From NCBI GenBank assembly GCA_001296005.1, contig LJHR01000009.1, positions 186,001-250,000 of the forward strand: 64,000 nucleotides of DNA, given 5' to 3'. This document shows, in pieces, positions 42,835-55,540 of the stretch (the first letter of the stretch is position 1; each line of letters opens with the position of its first letter). This stretch comes from an alpha proteobacterium AAP38. GTDB lineage: Bacteria > Pseudomonadota > Alphaproteobacteria > Azospirillales > Azospirillaceae. The translations under genes and the position numbers were made by a program. Below the pieces are notes generated by a model. The model saw only the letters and a list, made by a program, of their open reading frames with translations, made no database searches and was not told the origin of the DNA.

Positions 42835-44499
42835 TCAATTTTCCGTGTAGAGCCAGTTGCGGATGATCGACACAGCCTCTTCGGGGTGTTTTTCCACAAT
42901 CTCCCCCACCTTGCGCAGGGAGGAGGCGCGGACCCGACCGTCGACACGGTTGATGTCGATCATCTGCTCCAGTTCCTCGTTGGCCTGCGCCGCCTCCATG
43001 GCCAGTTCCCGGGCCAGCGCACCGCCACCGGGGCCGGCCAGTTGCGGCACGCCGCTGCCATCGGACAGAAGATCGGGCTCTTCATCCAGCTGCGGCGACC
43101 GGTCCAACGCGCGGGTGACCAGCGGCTTGATCACCAGCAGGATCACCAGGATGGCGACGATGGCCAGGATCAGCGTTTCTGCAATGCGGATCACGTCAGC
43201 CTTCGGCATGCCGAAGATTGTGTCCTCCATGGCGGCCAGTTCATCCTCCGGCCGCGAGAACTGCATGGAGATCACTTCGACATTGTCGCCGCGTGACGGA
43301 TCGACGCCGACCGCCGACTGCACCAGCCGTTGCAGCTGCGCCAGTTCGGCGTCGCTGCGCGGGGTGTAGGTGCGGGTGCCATCCTCGGCAGTGGTATAGT
43401 TTCCATCCACCAGCACGGCGACCGACATGCGGCGGACCTGACCCGTCTCACGCTCATGCACCTTGGTGGTCTTGGAAATCTCGTAATTCACCGTCTCTTC
43501 GGATCGGTTCTTCTTCTCCGAATTGGCACCGGCGATGCTGTTGGCGGCGTCCGCGTTAGGCAGGTTGTTGGCCACGGTGACGGGATCGACGCCGTCGCGG
43601 TTGGTGCTTTCGCTGTTCTCCGTCACCGACTGCGTGCCGCGCACCACCTGGCCTTCGGGATCATAGACCTCGCTGTTGGTGGTGATGCGGTCGAAATCCA
43701 TTTCGACCGAAACCTGCGCCTGCACGCGGCCCTGGCCGACGGAGCGGCCCAGCAATTCCTCGATGGTCTGGGTCAGCTCACGTTCGCGGGCCAGACGCCG
43801 TTCTTCCGCGCTGGCGGCCATGGCCTCCGGCGTGTTGGGGCGCAGGCCGCGCGAGAGCAGATTGCCCTTGTCATCCAGGATGGAGACGTTGGCCGGTTCC
43901 ATCTGCGGTACAGCGGTCGCCACCAGCTGCTGAATGGCCGCGACCTGTTCCTTGGACAGCGGCTTGCCCGGCCGCAGTTTCAGCAGGACAGAGGCCGTGG
44001 CCGTCTGTGCCTGCCGCGCGAACAGTTCACGCTTGGGCAGTACCAGATGCACGCGGGCATTCTGCACCTGCTGCAAGGTCTGGATGGAGCGGACAAGCTC
44101 ACCTTCCTTGGCGCGGAGCTGCTGCATCTGTTGCTGGAAGGCGGTGGTGCCCAGGCCTTCCGGCTGATTGAAAATCTCGTTGCCGACATTGCCGCCGCTG
44201 GGGATGCCCTGCTGCGCCATCATCATGCGCAGACGGCCCACCTGCTCGGCCGGCACCTCGATCCGCGTGCCGTCGGGCGACGCCTTGTACGGGATCTGCT
44301 GTGCTTCCAGCTGCTGCACGATGGCGCCGCCATCGGCGGGCGACAGGTCGCTGTACAGAAGCGACAGGGTCGGTGTCGACCATTGCCCCGCGAAGAAGAC
44401 GATGGCGCCGATGGTGACAAGCACGGCTGCCCCGATCCCCGCCAGGCGCAGGGTGCCGAGATTCCGCAAGGTTTGCAGAAACGACTCCACGTGGATCAT
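42835..44499 (-). CDS. fliF: Flagellar MS-ring protein FliF
   Basis: 554 residues. Two transmembrane segments (about residues 20-42 and 440-460) flank the periplasmic ring-building motifs. LYSDLSPADGGAIVQQLEAQ lies in RBM1 and LLKLRPGKPLSKEQVAAIQQ in RBM2. The C-terminal tail MIDINRVDGRVRASSLRKVG is the FliG-binding segment. It is the first structural gene after the sigma-54 promoter candidate. The ATG at 44499 and a GTG three codons later are both possible starts. Confidence 0.95.
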   Translation of the reverse strand: MIHVESFLQTLRNLGTLRLAGIGAAVLVTIGAIVFFAGQWSTPTLSLLYSDLSPADGGAIVQQLEAQQIPYKASPDGTRIEVPAEQVGRLRMMMAQQGIPSGGNVGNEIFNQPEGLGTTAFQQQMQQLRAKEGELVRSIQTLQQVQNARVHLVLPKRELFARQAQTATASVLLKLRPGKPLSKEQVAAIQQLVATAVPQMEPANVSILDDKGNLLSRGLRPNTPEAMAASAEERRLARERELTQTIEELLGRSVGQGRVQAQVSVEMDFDRITTNSEVYDPEGQVVRGTQSVTENSESTNRDGVDPVTVANNLPNADAANSIAGANSEKKNRSEETVNYEISKTTKVHERETGQVRRMSVAVLVDGNYTTAEDGTRTYTPRSDAELAQLQRLVQSAVGVDPSRGDNVEVISMQFSRPEDELAAMEDTIFGMPKADVIRIAETLILAIVAILVILLVIKPLVTRALDRSPQLDEEPDLLSDGSGVPQLAGPGGGALARELAMEAAQANEELEQMIDINRVDGRVRASSLRKVGEIVEKHPEEAVSIIRNWLYTEN

Positions 44500-44730
44500 C
44501 TCCTGTCAGGCGAGGGCACTTTGGGGCACAAAATACTAGCGTTTTCCCGCATTTACGAGGTGCTTTGCATCCGGATCGTGAAGATAGGCGGTGTCAACTG
44601 GGCAATTTTTGCCCGATTCGCTGGCACTGTGACATGAAAAGCACGCCTCATGCAATGTACAAGAGGGATAGATGCAGGTGGCTTTGCGGAATGCAAAAAG
44701 CCCTGCCCCTGTCCCGGTTTGACGGGAAAG

Positions 44731-44747
44731 AAGCAAGGGCGGTGCCA
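44731..44747 (-). promoter_or_regulatory. Sigma-54 (-24/-12) promoter candidate for the fliF flagellar operon
   Basis: Read on the minus strand, the element is TGGCAC-CGCCC-TTGCTT, matching the TGGCAC-N5-TTGCW consensus exactly in sequence and spacing. It lies just after the stop of the XRE regulator gene and points toward fliF, leaving a leader of about 220 bases. FlbD encoded downstream is the obvious activator. A short palindrome GGGCAA-TTT-TTGCCC at 44600-44614 lies in the leader. Confidence 0.8.
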
Positions 44748-44760
44748 GGATGGGGGCGTT

Positions 44761-45594
44761 TCAGGGGTGGGAGAACCATTCCCTGGTCGCGGCATCCGCC
44801 GGATAGAACAGTTCTACCCGCAGGTTCTGCAGCCCCGCATCCAGCGGCGTGCCCACCATGGCAATGATGGAGAATAGCGACAGGCGCACCCCATCCTTGT
44901 GGAAGCGGGTGTACAGGGTCGGGGCATCCGGCAGCCCGTCCCCAAATGGCGCGCCCAGCGCGGCCAGGGCGGGGTCGGCCAGCAGATCGGCGAACGGGTC
45001 TGCGCCCACGGCCTGCACCGGGTCCTCCAGCAAGGCTTCTGCCTTGATGCGGCGGATCATCCAGGCCGCGACCTCGGCCCAGTTTTCCACCATGCCCTGC
45101 AAGTCCGGCGACAGCAGCAGACGGACAAGATTGGGATTGGGCATCTGGGCGATGGCCGGACCGGCCAGGAAGCCCAGAAGGCGCTGTGCCCCGGCATTGG
45201 CCTGAATCAGATTATAGTGCCGGTCCACGACGACGGCGGGAAAGGGTGACTGCGTTTCCAGCATATGGGTGATGGCGGCCTTCACTGGTGCCATTTCCGG
45301 GGCGTCCAGGGGTGAACTGTCCCAGGCGGGGGCGAAGCCGGCGGCCAGCATCATGGCGTTCTGGTGACGCAGAGGTACCGACAGGGCCGTGGCCAGTTGC
45401 AGCACCATCCCGCGGGAGGGCCGCGACCGCCCCGATTCCAGGAAGGACAGATGCCGCTGGCTGGTATTGCAGCTCAGCGCCAGATCCAGCTGGCTCAACC
45501 CCCGCGAGGCGCGCCAGCGCTTCAGCAACGGGCCGAAAGCCTCGGCATTGTTGATGCGGCGGCGGGGTGCGGGCTGGCGGGCGGGGCTGGACAT
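44761..45594 (-). CDS. XRE-type transcriptional regulator with MmyB-like ligand-binding domain
   Basis: 277 residues. The helix-turn-helix spans about residues 20-75 (LLKRWRASRGLSQLDLALSC, HLSFLESGRSRPSR). The following domain (AVVVDRHYNLIQANAGAQRL, then a C-terminal FYPADAATREWF) is the MmyB-like PAS-fold that binds fatty acids or similar ligands. These regulators often control adjacent oxidoreductase genes, none of which are present here. It is divergent from dnaE with a 153-base gap, and upstream of the flagellar operon on the same strand. Confidence 0.9.
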   Translation of the reverse strand: MSSPARQPAPRRRINNAEAFGPLLKRWRASRGLSQLDLALSCNTSQRHLSFLESGRSRPSRGMVLQLATALSVPLRHQNAMMLAAGFAPAWDSSPLDAPEMAPVKAAITHMLETQSPFPAVVVDRHYNLIQANAGAQRLLGFLAGPAIAQMPNPNLVRLLLSPDLQGMVENWAEVAAWMIRRIKAEALLEDPVQAVGADPFADLLADPALAALGAPFGDGLPDAPTLYTRFHKDGVRLSLFSIIAMVGTPLDAGLQNLRVELFYPADAATREWFSHP

Positions 45595-45747
45595 GGGGCA
45601 CCTGTGTGGTCGTGACCCCGCCCTTTTCCCATGCGCTATAGGGCCTGTCGATTACATCACAGGTAATGAACGCCGACAGGCTCGCCATCCGCGACCCATC
45701 CGCGCTAAGGTCGGGCACCTGTCCCGCCGCCGGAAGCCTGCCGCCCC

Positions 45748-49239
<3,492 letters not shown>

Positions 49240-49241
49240 TC

Positions 49242-50702
49242 ATGACGACCCCCAATCCCCAGGCGGCCCCAGGCCGGACCTTCACGGGCACGGCCAATGC
49301 CGACCGTCTGACCGGCACGGCGGATGATGACACGCTGAATGGCGGGGCCGGCAATGACACGCTGGACGGGGGGGCGGGCAACGATGTGGTGGTTTTCGAC
49401 CACCTGTCCACCGTCAATAACGGTTTGACCATCGCCATCACGACCGACCGGATCACGGTCACGGGTGGAGAAGTCGATACCCTGACCAGTATTGAGCAGG
49501 TGAACCTGACCGGCACCCGGTTCAGCGATGTGATCACCGGCAGTGACCGTCCCGAACGTCTCGACGGGTCCACGGGGGCCGATACGATCAGTGGCGGCGG
49601 TGGCAACGATACGATCATCGGCGGCGGCAACCTGGACCGGCTGACCGGTGGGGCGGGGCAGGACCAGTTCTGGTTCTATGGGCCGGACACGGGCGGTTAT
49701 GATCTGATCACCGATTTCGGGACCGATGATGTCCTGGTCTTCCACAATAATGTCGGCGGCCAGACCGTTGTCATGCCTATCACCAGTGTCGCGGTTGGCA
49801 GCGGGTCCGGCCTTCTGGCGGGGCAGGCACATGTGCAGGCCATCACGGGCGGGGTCCGCGTCTATGTGGGGCAGGATGCCACGGCGGGTTTCGACATGGC
49901 GGTCGATCTGTCCGGCAGTTTGACCCTTGCTGATTTCGAAGCATCGGCCAGCGGGCAGATGCGCTTGGTCACCGCGCGGACCGTGAACGGCACGGCCAAT
50001 GATGATGTGCTGCGCGGCGGTCTTTTCGACGACACCCTGTCTGGCGATGCCGGGGAGGATAGTCTGGTGGGTGGTGCCGGGTCGGACCGGTTGGACGGTG
50101 GCACTGGCGTCGATGCGGCCGGTCTGAAGGCCAGCTTCGCCAATGTCACCATCACGCGGCAGGCGGATGGCAGCGCCCTGATCAGCACCCAGGAGAATGG
50201 CCTGACCGTCACCGACCGGCTGACCAATGTCGAACTGCTGTACCTGTCCGACCGCGTGGTCCTGCTGACCCCGGTGGGTGGTGAGGCACCCAGCACCAGC
50301 CTGCCCCTGGGCTTCAACGAGGCGCAGTATCTGGCCGCCAATCCCGATGTTGCCGCCGCCGTTGCCGATGGCCGCTTCGCCAACGGCTGGGTCCATTTTC
50401 AGGCCTATGGCTATGCCGAGGTGCGGACCACCAGCAGCCTGTTCGATATCGACTGGTATCTGGCGCGCAACCCGGATGTCGCGGCGGCCGTTACGCAGGG
50501 AACCATGACGGCGCTGAGCCATTTCATGGCCTATGGCTGGCGTGAAGGGCGTGATCCGTCCTCTGCCTTTGATACCAGCGCCTATCTGGACCGTTACAAC
50601 GATGTGAAGGCCGCCGGCATGAATCCGCTGGTCCATTACGTCGCCTGGGGACAGGCGGAGGACCGGATCATCAATGCTGCGGATGCAGGGTGGCTTGGGT
50701 AG
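49242..50702 (+). CDS. RTX (hemolysin-type calcium-binding) protein A with C-terminal YLxxNPDV repeats
   Basis: 486 residues from the ATG at 49242, with GGAG overlapping the end of dnaE. Three blocks of GGxGxD-type nonapeptides (about residues 14-48, 105-142 and 250-288) bind calcium as parallel beta rolls. Between them lies a module with HVQAITGGVRVYVGQDATAG. After an LSDRVVLLTP strand, three tandem repeats of about 40 residues follow, each with Y/W-Y-L-x-x-N-P-D-V and H-[FY]-x-x-Y-G-x-x-E-x-R. There is no signal peptide, so type I secretion is the expected route. The repeats, not RTX motifs, form the C-terminus. Confidence 0.88.
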   Translation: MTTPNPQAAPGRTFTGTANADRLTGTADDDTLNGGAGNDTLDGGAGNDVVVFDHLSTVNNGLTIAITTDRITVTGGEVDTLTSIEQVNLTGTRFSDVITGSDRPERLDGSTGADTISGGGGNDTIIGGGNLDRLTGGAGQDQFWFYGPDTGGYDLITDFGTDDVLVFHNNVGGQTVVMPITSVAVGSGSGLLAGQAHVQAITGGVRVYVGQDATAGFDMAVDLSGSLTLADFEASASGQMRLVTARTVNGTANDDVLRGGLFDDTLSGDAGEDSLVGGAGSDRLDGGTGVDAAGLKASFANVTITRQADGSALISTQENGLTVTDRLTNVELLYLSDRVVLLTPVGGEAPSTSLPLGFNEAQYLAANPDVAAAVADGRFANGWVHFQAYGYAEVRTTSSLFDIDWYLARNPDVAAAVTQGTMTALSHFMAYGWREGRDPSSAFDTSAYLDRYNDVKAAGMNPLVHYVAWGQAEDRIINAADAGWLG

Positions 50703-50836
50703 GCGCGAAACGGAGCAGTCATCCTGTTTTCTGCACGCAGGGCGGCCAAAGGTCGTACCTCCTATGTTGCGATAGGATTTAAGATTGTTAGTAGTTATAA
50801 AGTTGGTGAACAGGCTTTCTTTTATGGAGTGCGGCC
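50703..50836 (+). promoter_or_regulatory. AT-richer promoter region of RTX gene B
   Basis: The 134-base gap contains TTTAAGATTGTTAGTAGTT and neighbouring A/T-rich words, well below the local G+C level. A GGAG at 50826-50829 precedes the TTG start. No terminator for the upstream gene is clear, so read-through is possible. Confidence 0.4.
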
Positions 50837-52936
50837 TTGTCCACCAATCAACAGGGAACCGCCGGCGATGACACCCTGACCGGTACGTCTGGGAATGACA
50901 CGTTGGTGGGATTGAACGGCAATGATGTCCTGCGCCCTGGTGACCGTGGGGATGATGTCATTGATGGTGGGGCGGGCCTGGATACGCTTGAACTGCCGGC
51001 CAGCGGCTTTGCCCTGAATTCGCGTGTCGATGCGTCGGGCCTTCTTCTGGGTGTCGATATCCAGGTGTTCGGTCAGCCCGACCGGTTGATCACCACCACG
51101 GGCGTTGAGCGGATTGTCATCGGCGATGCCATTTATCGCTATGCCTACGCCACCTCCGGCAATGACCGGATCGTCGGGGAGGCGGGGGCCGTCAACCGCC
51201 TTTGGGGCGGTCCGGGGGCCGATCACCTGACGGGCGGTAATCTGGCCGACGAACTCTATGGCGGTGACGGTGCCGACAGCCTTTATGGCGGTGCGGGCGA
51301 GGATACGCTGACGGGGGGCAAGGGCAATGATCTGCTGAATGGCGGTGCCGGCGACGATCTGGCGGTTTTCAGCTATGCCGACGCCACGGCAGGTCTTTCC
51401 ATCTCTATTGACGCCCTGAATGTCCGGGCGGGCACGCAGGAGGTGGATTGGCTGTTCTCGATTGATCGGATCAATCTTACGGGCACTGCCTTCAACGATA
51501 CGATCACCGGCAGCAGCCGGCGCGAAACCCTGTCGGGCGGGGCGGGTGACGATGTCATCCGTGGCGGTGGCGGGGATGACGTCATCGCCGGCGGCGCGGG
51601 CCACAACACCCTCTGGGGTGGGGCCGGAAGTGACCAGTTCACTGTGGGTGGGACGGGTTCCACCAATCTGGTCATGGATTTCACGGTGAATGACCGTCTG
51701 TCGCTGCTGCGTGCCGACGGGGCCGGGACCTTGGCCATTACCTCCTATGTGGCAGGCAACGGTGACGAGCTTGGCCTGGGTGCCGTGCGGTACCAGGATT
51801 TAGGCAATGGTCTTGTGCGGCTGCATGTCGGCGCGGATGATGTCGCCGGCGCCGATTACACGATCGACCTTGCCGGTCTGGGCACCGGTGCGCGGTTGGC
51901 CCGGACTGACTTTCAGACACCGCATATCCTGCAATTGAGCGGCTATTCCATCAATAACGGCACTGCCAACGCTGATTACTTCACCGGCGTCACAGTCATG
52001 CGCGGTGGCGGGGCCGGCAATGATCTCTACCAGGGAAGTGCCGGTGTTCAGGCCGTGGTGATGGGGGCGAGCTTCGCCGATATCACCATTCAGAACCAGG
52101 GCAATGGCGCCTTCCAGGTGTTCGACAGCCGTGCCAATGGCCAGGGGGTCGACACGCTCTACAATGTCGAACTTCTGATCCTGTCCGACCGGGTGGTGCA
52201 ACTGGCCGATCCGCAACTGCTTTCCTCCATCGGTTCGACCCGCGTGGATGAGGCCTGGTACCTGTCCAGCAATACCGACATCGCCGAAGCTGTGGCCGCC
52301 GGCTGGATCAGCAGCGGTGCCGATCACTACGCCCGATATGGTCAGGCCGAAGGACGCCAGCCCAACGCCCTGTCGGACAATCAGGGCAAGGCCTACAGCG
52401 AATCCGCCTATCTCGCGGCCAACCCCGACATCCGTGACGCGGTGGCCAAGGGCTGGTTCGACAGCGGTTACGACCATTATCTGGTCTATGGAAGGGCAGA
52501 GGGGCGGCTGGCCTATCCCAGCCAGTCGCTGCTGCGGCTTGGGTTCGATGATGCGGCCTATCTTTCCGCCAATCCCGATGTCGCTCTGTCGGTGTCACGC
52601 GGTGAATATGCCAATGGCTATGAGCACTACGCCCGCTTCGGTGCCGCGGAGGGGCGCAGCCCCAACGCCTTCTTCGATGCCACCTGGTATCTGGCCCGCA
52701 ATCCCGACGTTGCCGCCGGCGTGGCCCAGGGCAAGGTGGCCAGCGCCATCGACCATTACCTGCTCTATGGCTGGCGGGAAGGGCGGGACCCGTCCGCCTA
52801 TTTCGATACCGGCGCCTATCTGGACCGCAATGCCGATGTCGCGTCGGCGGGTATGAACCCGCTTCTGCATTTCCTGGGCTGGGGACAGGCGGAAGGCCGC
52901 ATCGCGAGCGTGGCCGATCTCTCCCTGTTGGGCTAA
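50837..52936 (+). CDS. RTX protein B with five C-terminal YLxxNPDV repeats
   Basis: 699 residues. No ATG fits; a TTG at 50837 with GGAG eight bases upstream gives MSTNQQGTAGDDTLTG. RTX blocks lie near residues 8-40, 118-175 and 228-262. A middle domain includes HVGADDVAGADYTIDLAG, then LSDRVVQLADP leads to five repeats, for example WYLSSNTDIAEAV, AYLAANPDIRDAV and AYLSANPDVALSV, each closing with HY..YG..EGR. It is a longer paralogue of protein A with the same domain order. Surface or secreted calcium-dependent adhesin or matrix protein is the likely class; there is no enzymatic domain. Confidence 0.88.
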   Translation: MSTNQQGTAGDDTLTGTSGNDTLVGLNGNDVLRPGDRGDDVIDGGAGLDTLELPASGFALNSRVDASGLLLGVDIQVFGQPDRLITTTGVERIVIGDAIYRYAYATSGNDRIVGEAGAVNRLWGGPGADHLTGGNLADELYGGDGADSLYGGAGEDTLTGGKGNDLLNGGAGDDLAVFSYADATAGLSISIDALNVRAGTQEVDWLFSIDRINLTGTAFNDTITGSSRRETLSGGAGDDVIRGGGGDDVIAGGAGHNTLWGGAGSDQFTVGGTGSTNLVMDFTVNDRLSLLRADGAGTLAITSYVAGNGDELGLGAVRYQDLGNGLVRLHVGADDVAGADYTIDLAGLGTGARLARTDFQTPHILQLSGYSINNGTANADYFTGVTVMRGGGAGNDLYQGSAGVQAVVMGASFADITIQNQGNGAFQVFDSRANGQGVDTLYNVELLILSDRVVQLADPQLLSSIGSTRVDEAWYLSSNTDIAEAVAAGWISSGADHYARYGQAEGRQPNALSDNQGKAYSESAYLAANPDIRDAVAKGWFDSGYDHYLVYGRAEGRLAYPSQSLLRLGFDDAAYLSANPDVALSVSRGEYANGYEHYARFGAAEGRSPNAFFDATWYLARNPDVAAGVAQGKVASAIDHYLLYGWREGRDPSAYFDTGAYLDRNADVASAGMNPLLHFLGWGQAEGRIASVADLSLLG

Positions 52937-53029
52937 CAGGCTTGCCATTCCATCCCGTGTTTCCTACGGTGCGCGTGCAGGGGTGCAATACCTGGAACGT
53001 CTCATCGTTCCGGGCGCGGGTGGATTGCG

Positions 53030-54619
53030 ATGAGCGTGTTAGCGGCGGCTGTGGCCGGCTCCGTCATCAATGGCGGCAACTTCAACGACAACCTGAACGG
53101 CACCACGGGCAATGACACCATCGACGGCGGGGCCGGCGATGACATCATCAATGCCGATGCCGGTGAGGACAGTGTGCTGGGCGGTGCCGGCATCGATGAA
53201 CTGCATGGCGGGCCGGGGGCAGACTTCCTGTCGGGCGGGATCGGCGACGATGTGCTGGAAGGCGGTGCCGGTGACGACACGCTGGATGGCGGCGATGGCG
53301 ATGACATTCTCTATCACCGCATCCAGGCGACGACAGCGGCGGCACCGCCGGTCGTCATTGGCGACACGACCCTGACCAGCGATCAGGGAACCGACATCCT
53401 GCGCTCGATCGAGCGGGCCTGGATCGAGGGTTCGGCCTTTGGCGACAATGTCACCGGCTCCTGGCGGCAGGAGGTGATGTTCGGGGGTGACGGCGCCGAC
53501 ACGCTGATCGGCGGTGGTGGCAATGACACCCTGATGGGGGGCAAGGGCGCCGACATCCTGACGGGTGGCAGCGGCCAGGACGTGTTTGAATTCCATGCAC
53601 AGGAATTCGACACGGTGGATACGGTCACCGATTTCGCCATGGGCGATCTGCTGACCTTCCTGACCTATCCCACGGGCAGCCCTTATCTGGCGGTAAAGGC
53701 CATCGGCGCCATCGCGCAGGGCAATGGCACCGGTCTTCTGGATGGTCAGGTGCATGTGCAGGCGGTTGCCGGTGGCGTGCGTGTCTATGTGGGGCTGGAC
53801 AGCAAGGCCGGCTTTGATGCCTCCGTCACCCTGACCGGCAACTATGATCTGTCGCGCTTCATCTCCACCGGCTGGGGTATCGGATACCGCACCACCGACA
53901 TTCCGGCGGGTACCTCTGGCAACGACCTGTTGGTCGGCTCTGACTATGGCGACACGTTGCGCGGTGGGGCTGGTGACGACCGTCTGGTCGGCGGCGGTGG
54001 GCCGGACCTGCTGGATGGCGGGTCGGGCGTGGATGCGGTGGGCCTCAATACGACCCTGGATCAGCTGTATCTGGCGCGCATGGTCAATGGCTCCGTCGCG
54101 ATGGGCGTGAAGGCCTGGGGCGATCCGGTGGTCAGCGAACTGGCCAATGTTGAATTCCTGTACCTGTCCGACCGCGTCCTGCTGCTGACAGTGATGGAAC
54201 AGGCGGTCTCCGCCAATCTGCCGCTGGGCTTCAGCGAACAGGGCTATCTGGCCGTCAATCCCGATGTGGCGGCGGCGGTGACGGCGGGCGTCTTCGCCAG
54301 CGGCTGGCAGCATTATCAATATTACGGGCAAATGGAAGGCCGCAGCACCACGGCCCTGTTCGATACCAACTGGTATCTGACCCAGAATCCCGATGTCTCC
54401 GCCGTGGTCGCGGCGGGCGGGATGACGGCCATGGGTCATTTCATGACCTATGGCTGGCGCGAGGGGCGCGACCCGTCGGCGGCCTTTGATGTCAGCGCCT
54501 ATCTGGAACGCCACACAGATATCGCGGCGGCGGGCGTCAACCCGCTGGTCCATCTTCTGGGTTGGGGGCTGGCCGAAGGGCGCATCTTCACATCAGCCGA
54601 TCAGGGCTGGATCGGCTGA
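53030..54619 (+). CDS. RTX protein C with three C-terminal YLxxNPDV repeats
   Basis: 529 residues from the ATG at 53030. An N-terminal RTX roll (NGTTGNDTIDGGAGDDIINA and onward, about residues 22-92), a second at about 145-185 and a third at about 300-335 alternate with spacer modules. The spacer QVHVQAVAGGVRVYVGLDSK is nearly the same as in protein A, showing close paralogy. LSDRVLLLTV leads into three repeats ending LVHLLGWGLAEGR. It lies 93 bases after gene B on the same strand. No signal peptide, protease or lipase motif is visible. Confidence 0.88.
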   Translation: MSVLAAAVAGSVINGGNFNDNLNGTTGNDTIDGGAGDDIINADAGEDSVLGGAGIDELHGGPGADFLSGGIGDDVLEGGAGDDTLDGGDGDDILYHRIQATTAAAPPVVIGDTTLTSDQGTDILRSIERAWIEGSAFGDNVTGSWRQEVMFGGDGADTLIGGGGNDTLMGGKGADILTGGSGQDVFEFHAQEFDTVDTVTDFAMGDLLTFLTYPTGSPYLAVKAIGAIAQGNGTGLLDGQVHVQAVAGGVRVYVGLDSKAGFDASVTLTGNYDLSRFISTGWGIGYRTTDIPAGTSGNDLLVGSDYGDTLRGGAGDDRLVGGGGPDLLDGGSGVDAVGLNTTLDQLYLARMVNGSVAMGVKAWGDPVVSELANVEFLYLSDRVLLLTVMEQAVSANLPLGFSEQGYLAVNPDVAAAVTAGVFASGWQHYQYYGQMEGRSTTALFDTNWYLTQNPDVSAVVAAGGMTAMGHFMTYGWREGRDPSAAFDVSAYLERHTDIAAAGVNPLVHLLGWGLAEGRIFTSADQGWIG

Positions 54620-54649
54620 AACCACGTTTGACGTTCAGGAGTTGTTTTG

Positions 54650-55273
54650 ATGACCAAGCCCATGTGGGATCTTGAAACGCCGCGCGGGCGTATTTTGCCG
54701 GCGGCGCTGGCTGGCCTGTTGCCGGTTATCGCTGGTCTCGCCGCTGCCGCATTTGTGTTCATCGGGCCGATGTTGAACGCTTTGGAGCGTGACCAGCGCG
54801 TATTGAGCGCATCTGCGGAAATCCGCTCGACCAGCCGGGCCCTGCAGCGCGATATCTTGCTGATGATTTTCGATGCCGACAGCCGCGAGAAGACCGGTGG
54901 ACGGCTGGATGCGCGCGTTCCGCAATTCCGCGCTATGGCTGTTGAGCTGGAACAAGCGCTGTCGCCGGTTGATCTGGAGAAAGCTACCCGTCTGCGCGTC
55001 ACGCATGAGGCGTTAGCTGATGGTTTCGCCGCCGTTATCGCCTCTGTCCGGTCCGGCGCATCGACAGCTGACAGCTGGGCTGTGCAACAGGAAAGGGTGC
55101 TGGCGAATGAAATCCCGGCAGCTCGGAGCAATGACCCGGTGGTCGCCGAGTATCAAGCGCGGGTAGCCGCCACGACTGGAGACCTGCGGGCCATGTTCTG
55201 GATGGTCGCAGCAATGTCTTTGATATTGTTCGGCCTTGGCATTGCAACGGCGACGGTTGTCCTGCGTCGTTAA
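54650..55273 (+). CDS. Two-helix membrane protein resembling a chemoreceptor input module
   Basis: 207 residues from the ATG at 54650, with CAGGAG upstream. A basic N-terminus precedes a hydrophobic helix (AALAGLLPVIAGLAAAAFVF). About 125 residues of Ala/Arg/Glu-rich helix follow, then a second hydrophobic helix (FWMVAAMSLILFGLGIA) and only a few terminal residues. This is the layout of a four-helix-bundle periplasmic sensor of a chemoreceptor or kinase, but HAMP and output domains are missing. It sits between RTX genes C and D. It may be a partner or membrane anchor for them, or an orphan sensor fragment. Confidence 0.7.
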   Translation: MTKPMWDLETPRGRILPAALAGLLPVIAGLAAAAFVFIGPMLNALERDQRVLSASAEIRSTSRALQRDILLMIFDADSREKTGGRLDARVPQFRAMAVELEQALSPVDLEKATRLRVTHEALADGFAAVIASVRSGASTADSWAVQQERVLANEIPAARSNDPVVAEYQARVAATTGDLRAMFWMVAAMSLILFGLGIATATVVLRR

Positions 55274-55540
55274 TCACGATGCGGGCACCCCGGAATAGTG
55301 AGAAGACCAGATTGCTTAAGCCATAAGGTATCTCCAGAATATCAAATGGGGGCAATTCTAAATAAATTGCCCCCTTAATGAAATTAGTATAACAAGAATT
55401 TTTGGTGAAATCACCAAAATGTTAAAATGGCACCTAAAGTCATATATATAGCGGTAAATACTTACAACTATTTACACTCATTCGTTTGCTGTAACTAGTG
55501 ATAACAATGCTCCAAACCATAATGTTTGGAGAAATCTGCC
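55274..55540 (+). promoter_or_regulatory. AT-rich, palindrome-rich control region before RTX gene D
   Basis: This 267-base gap is markedly AT-rich compared with everything around it. It holds a 10-bp perfect hairpin GGGGGCAATT/AATTGCCCCC (55348-55374, likely a terminator) and a palindrome TTTTGGTGA-AA-TCACCAAAA (55400-55419). TATATATA-like stretches near 55442 follow. A hairpin TCCAAAC-CATAAT-GTTTGGA (55511-55530) has a right arm that overlaps the ribosome-binding GGAG. Together they look like a regulated promoter and leader. Confidence 0.6.
55348..55374. terminator. Hairpin terminator after the two-helix membrane protein
   Basis: Perfect 10-bp arms (55348-55357, 55365-55374) with a 7-base loop; the flanking sequence is A/T-rich but has no long T-run. 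Confidence 0.6.

Noticed and set aside
43330-44637. 435-codon frame antisense to fliF
   Set aside because: fliF is certain; the antisense product is Arg/His/Gly-rich shadow sequence.
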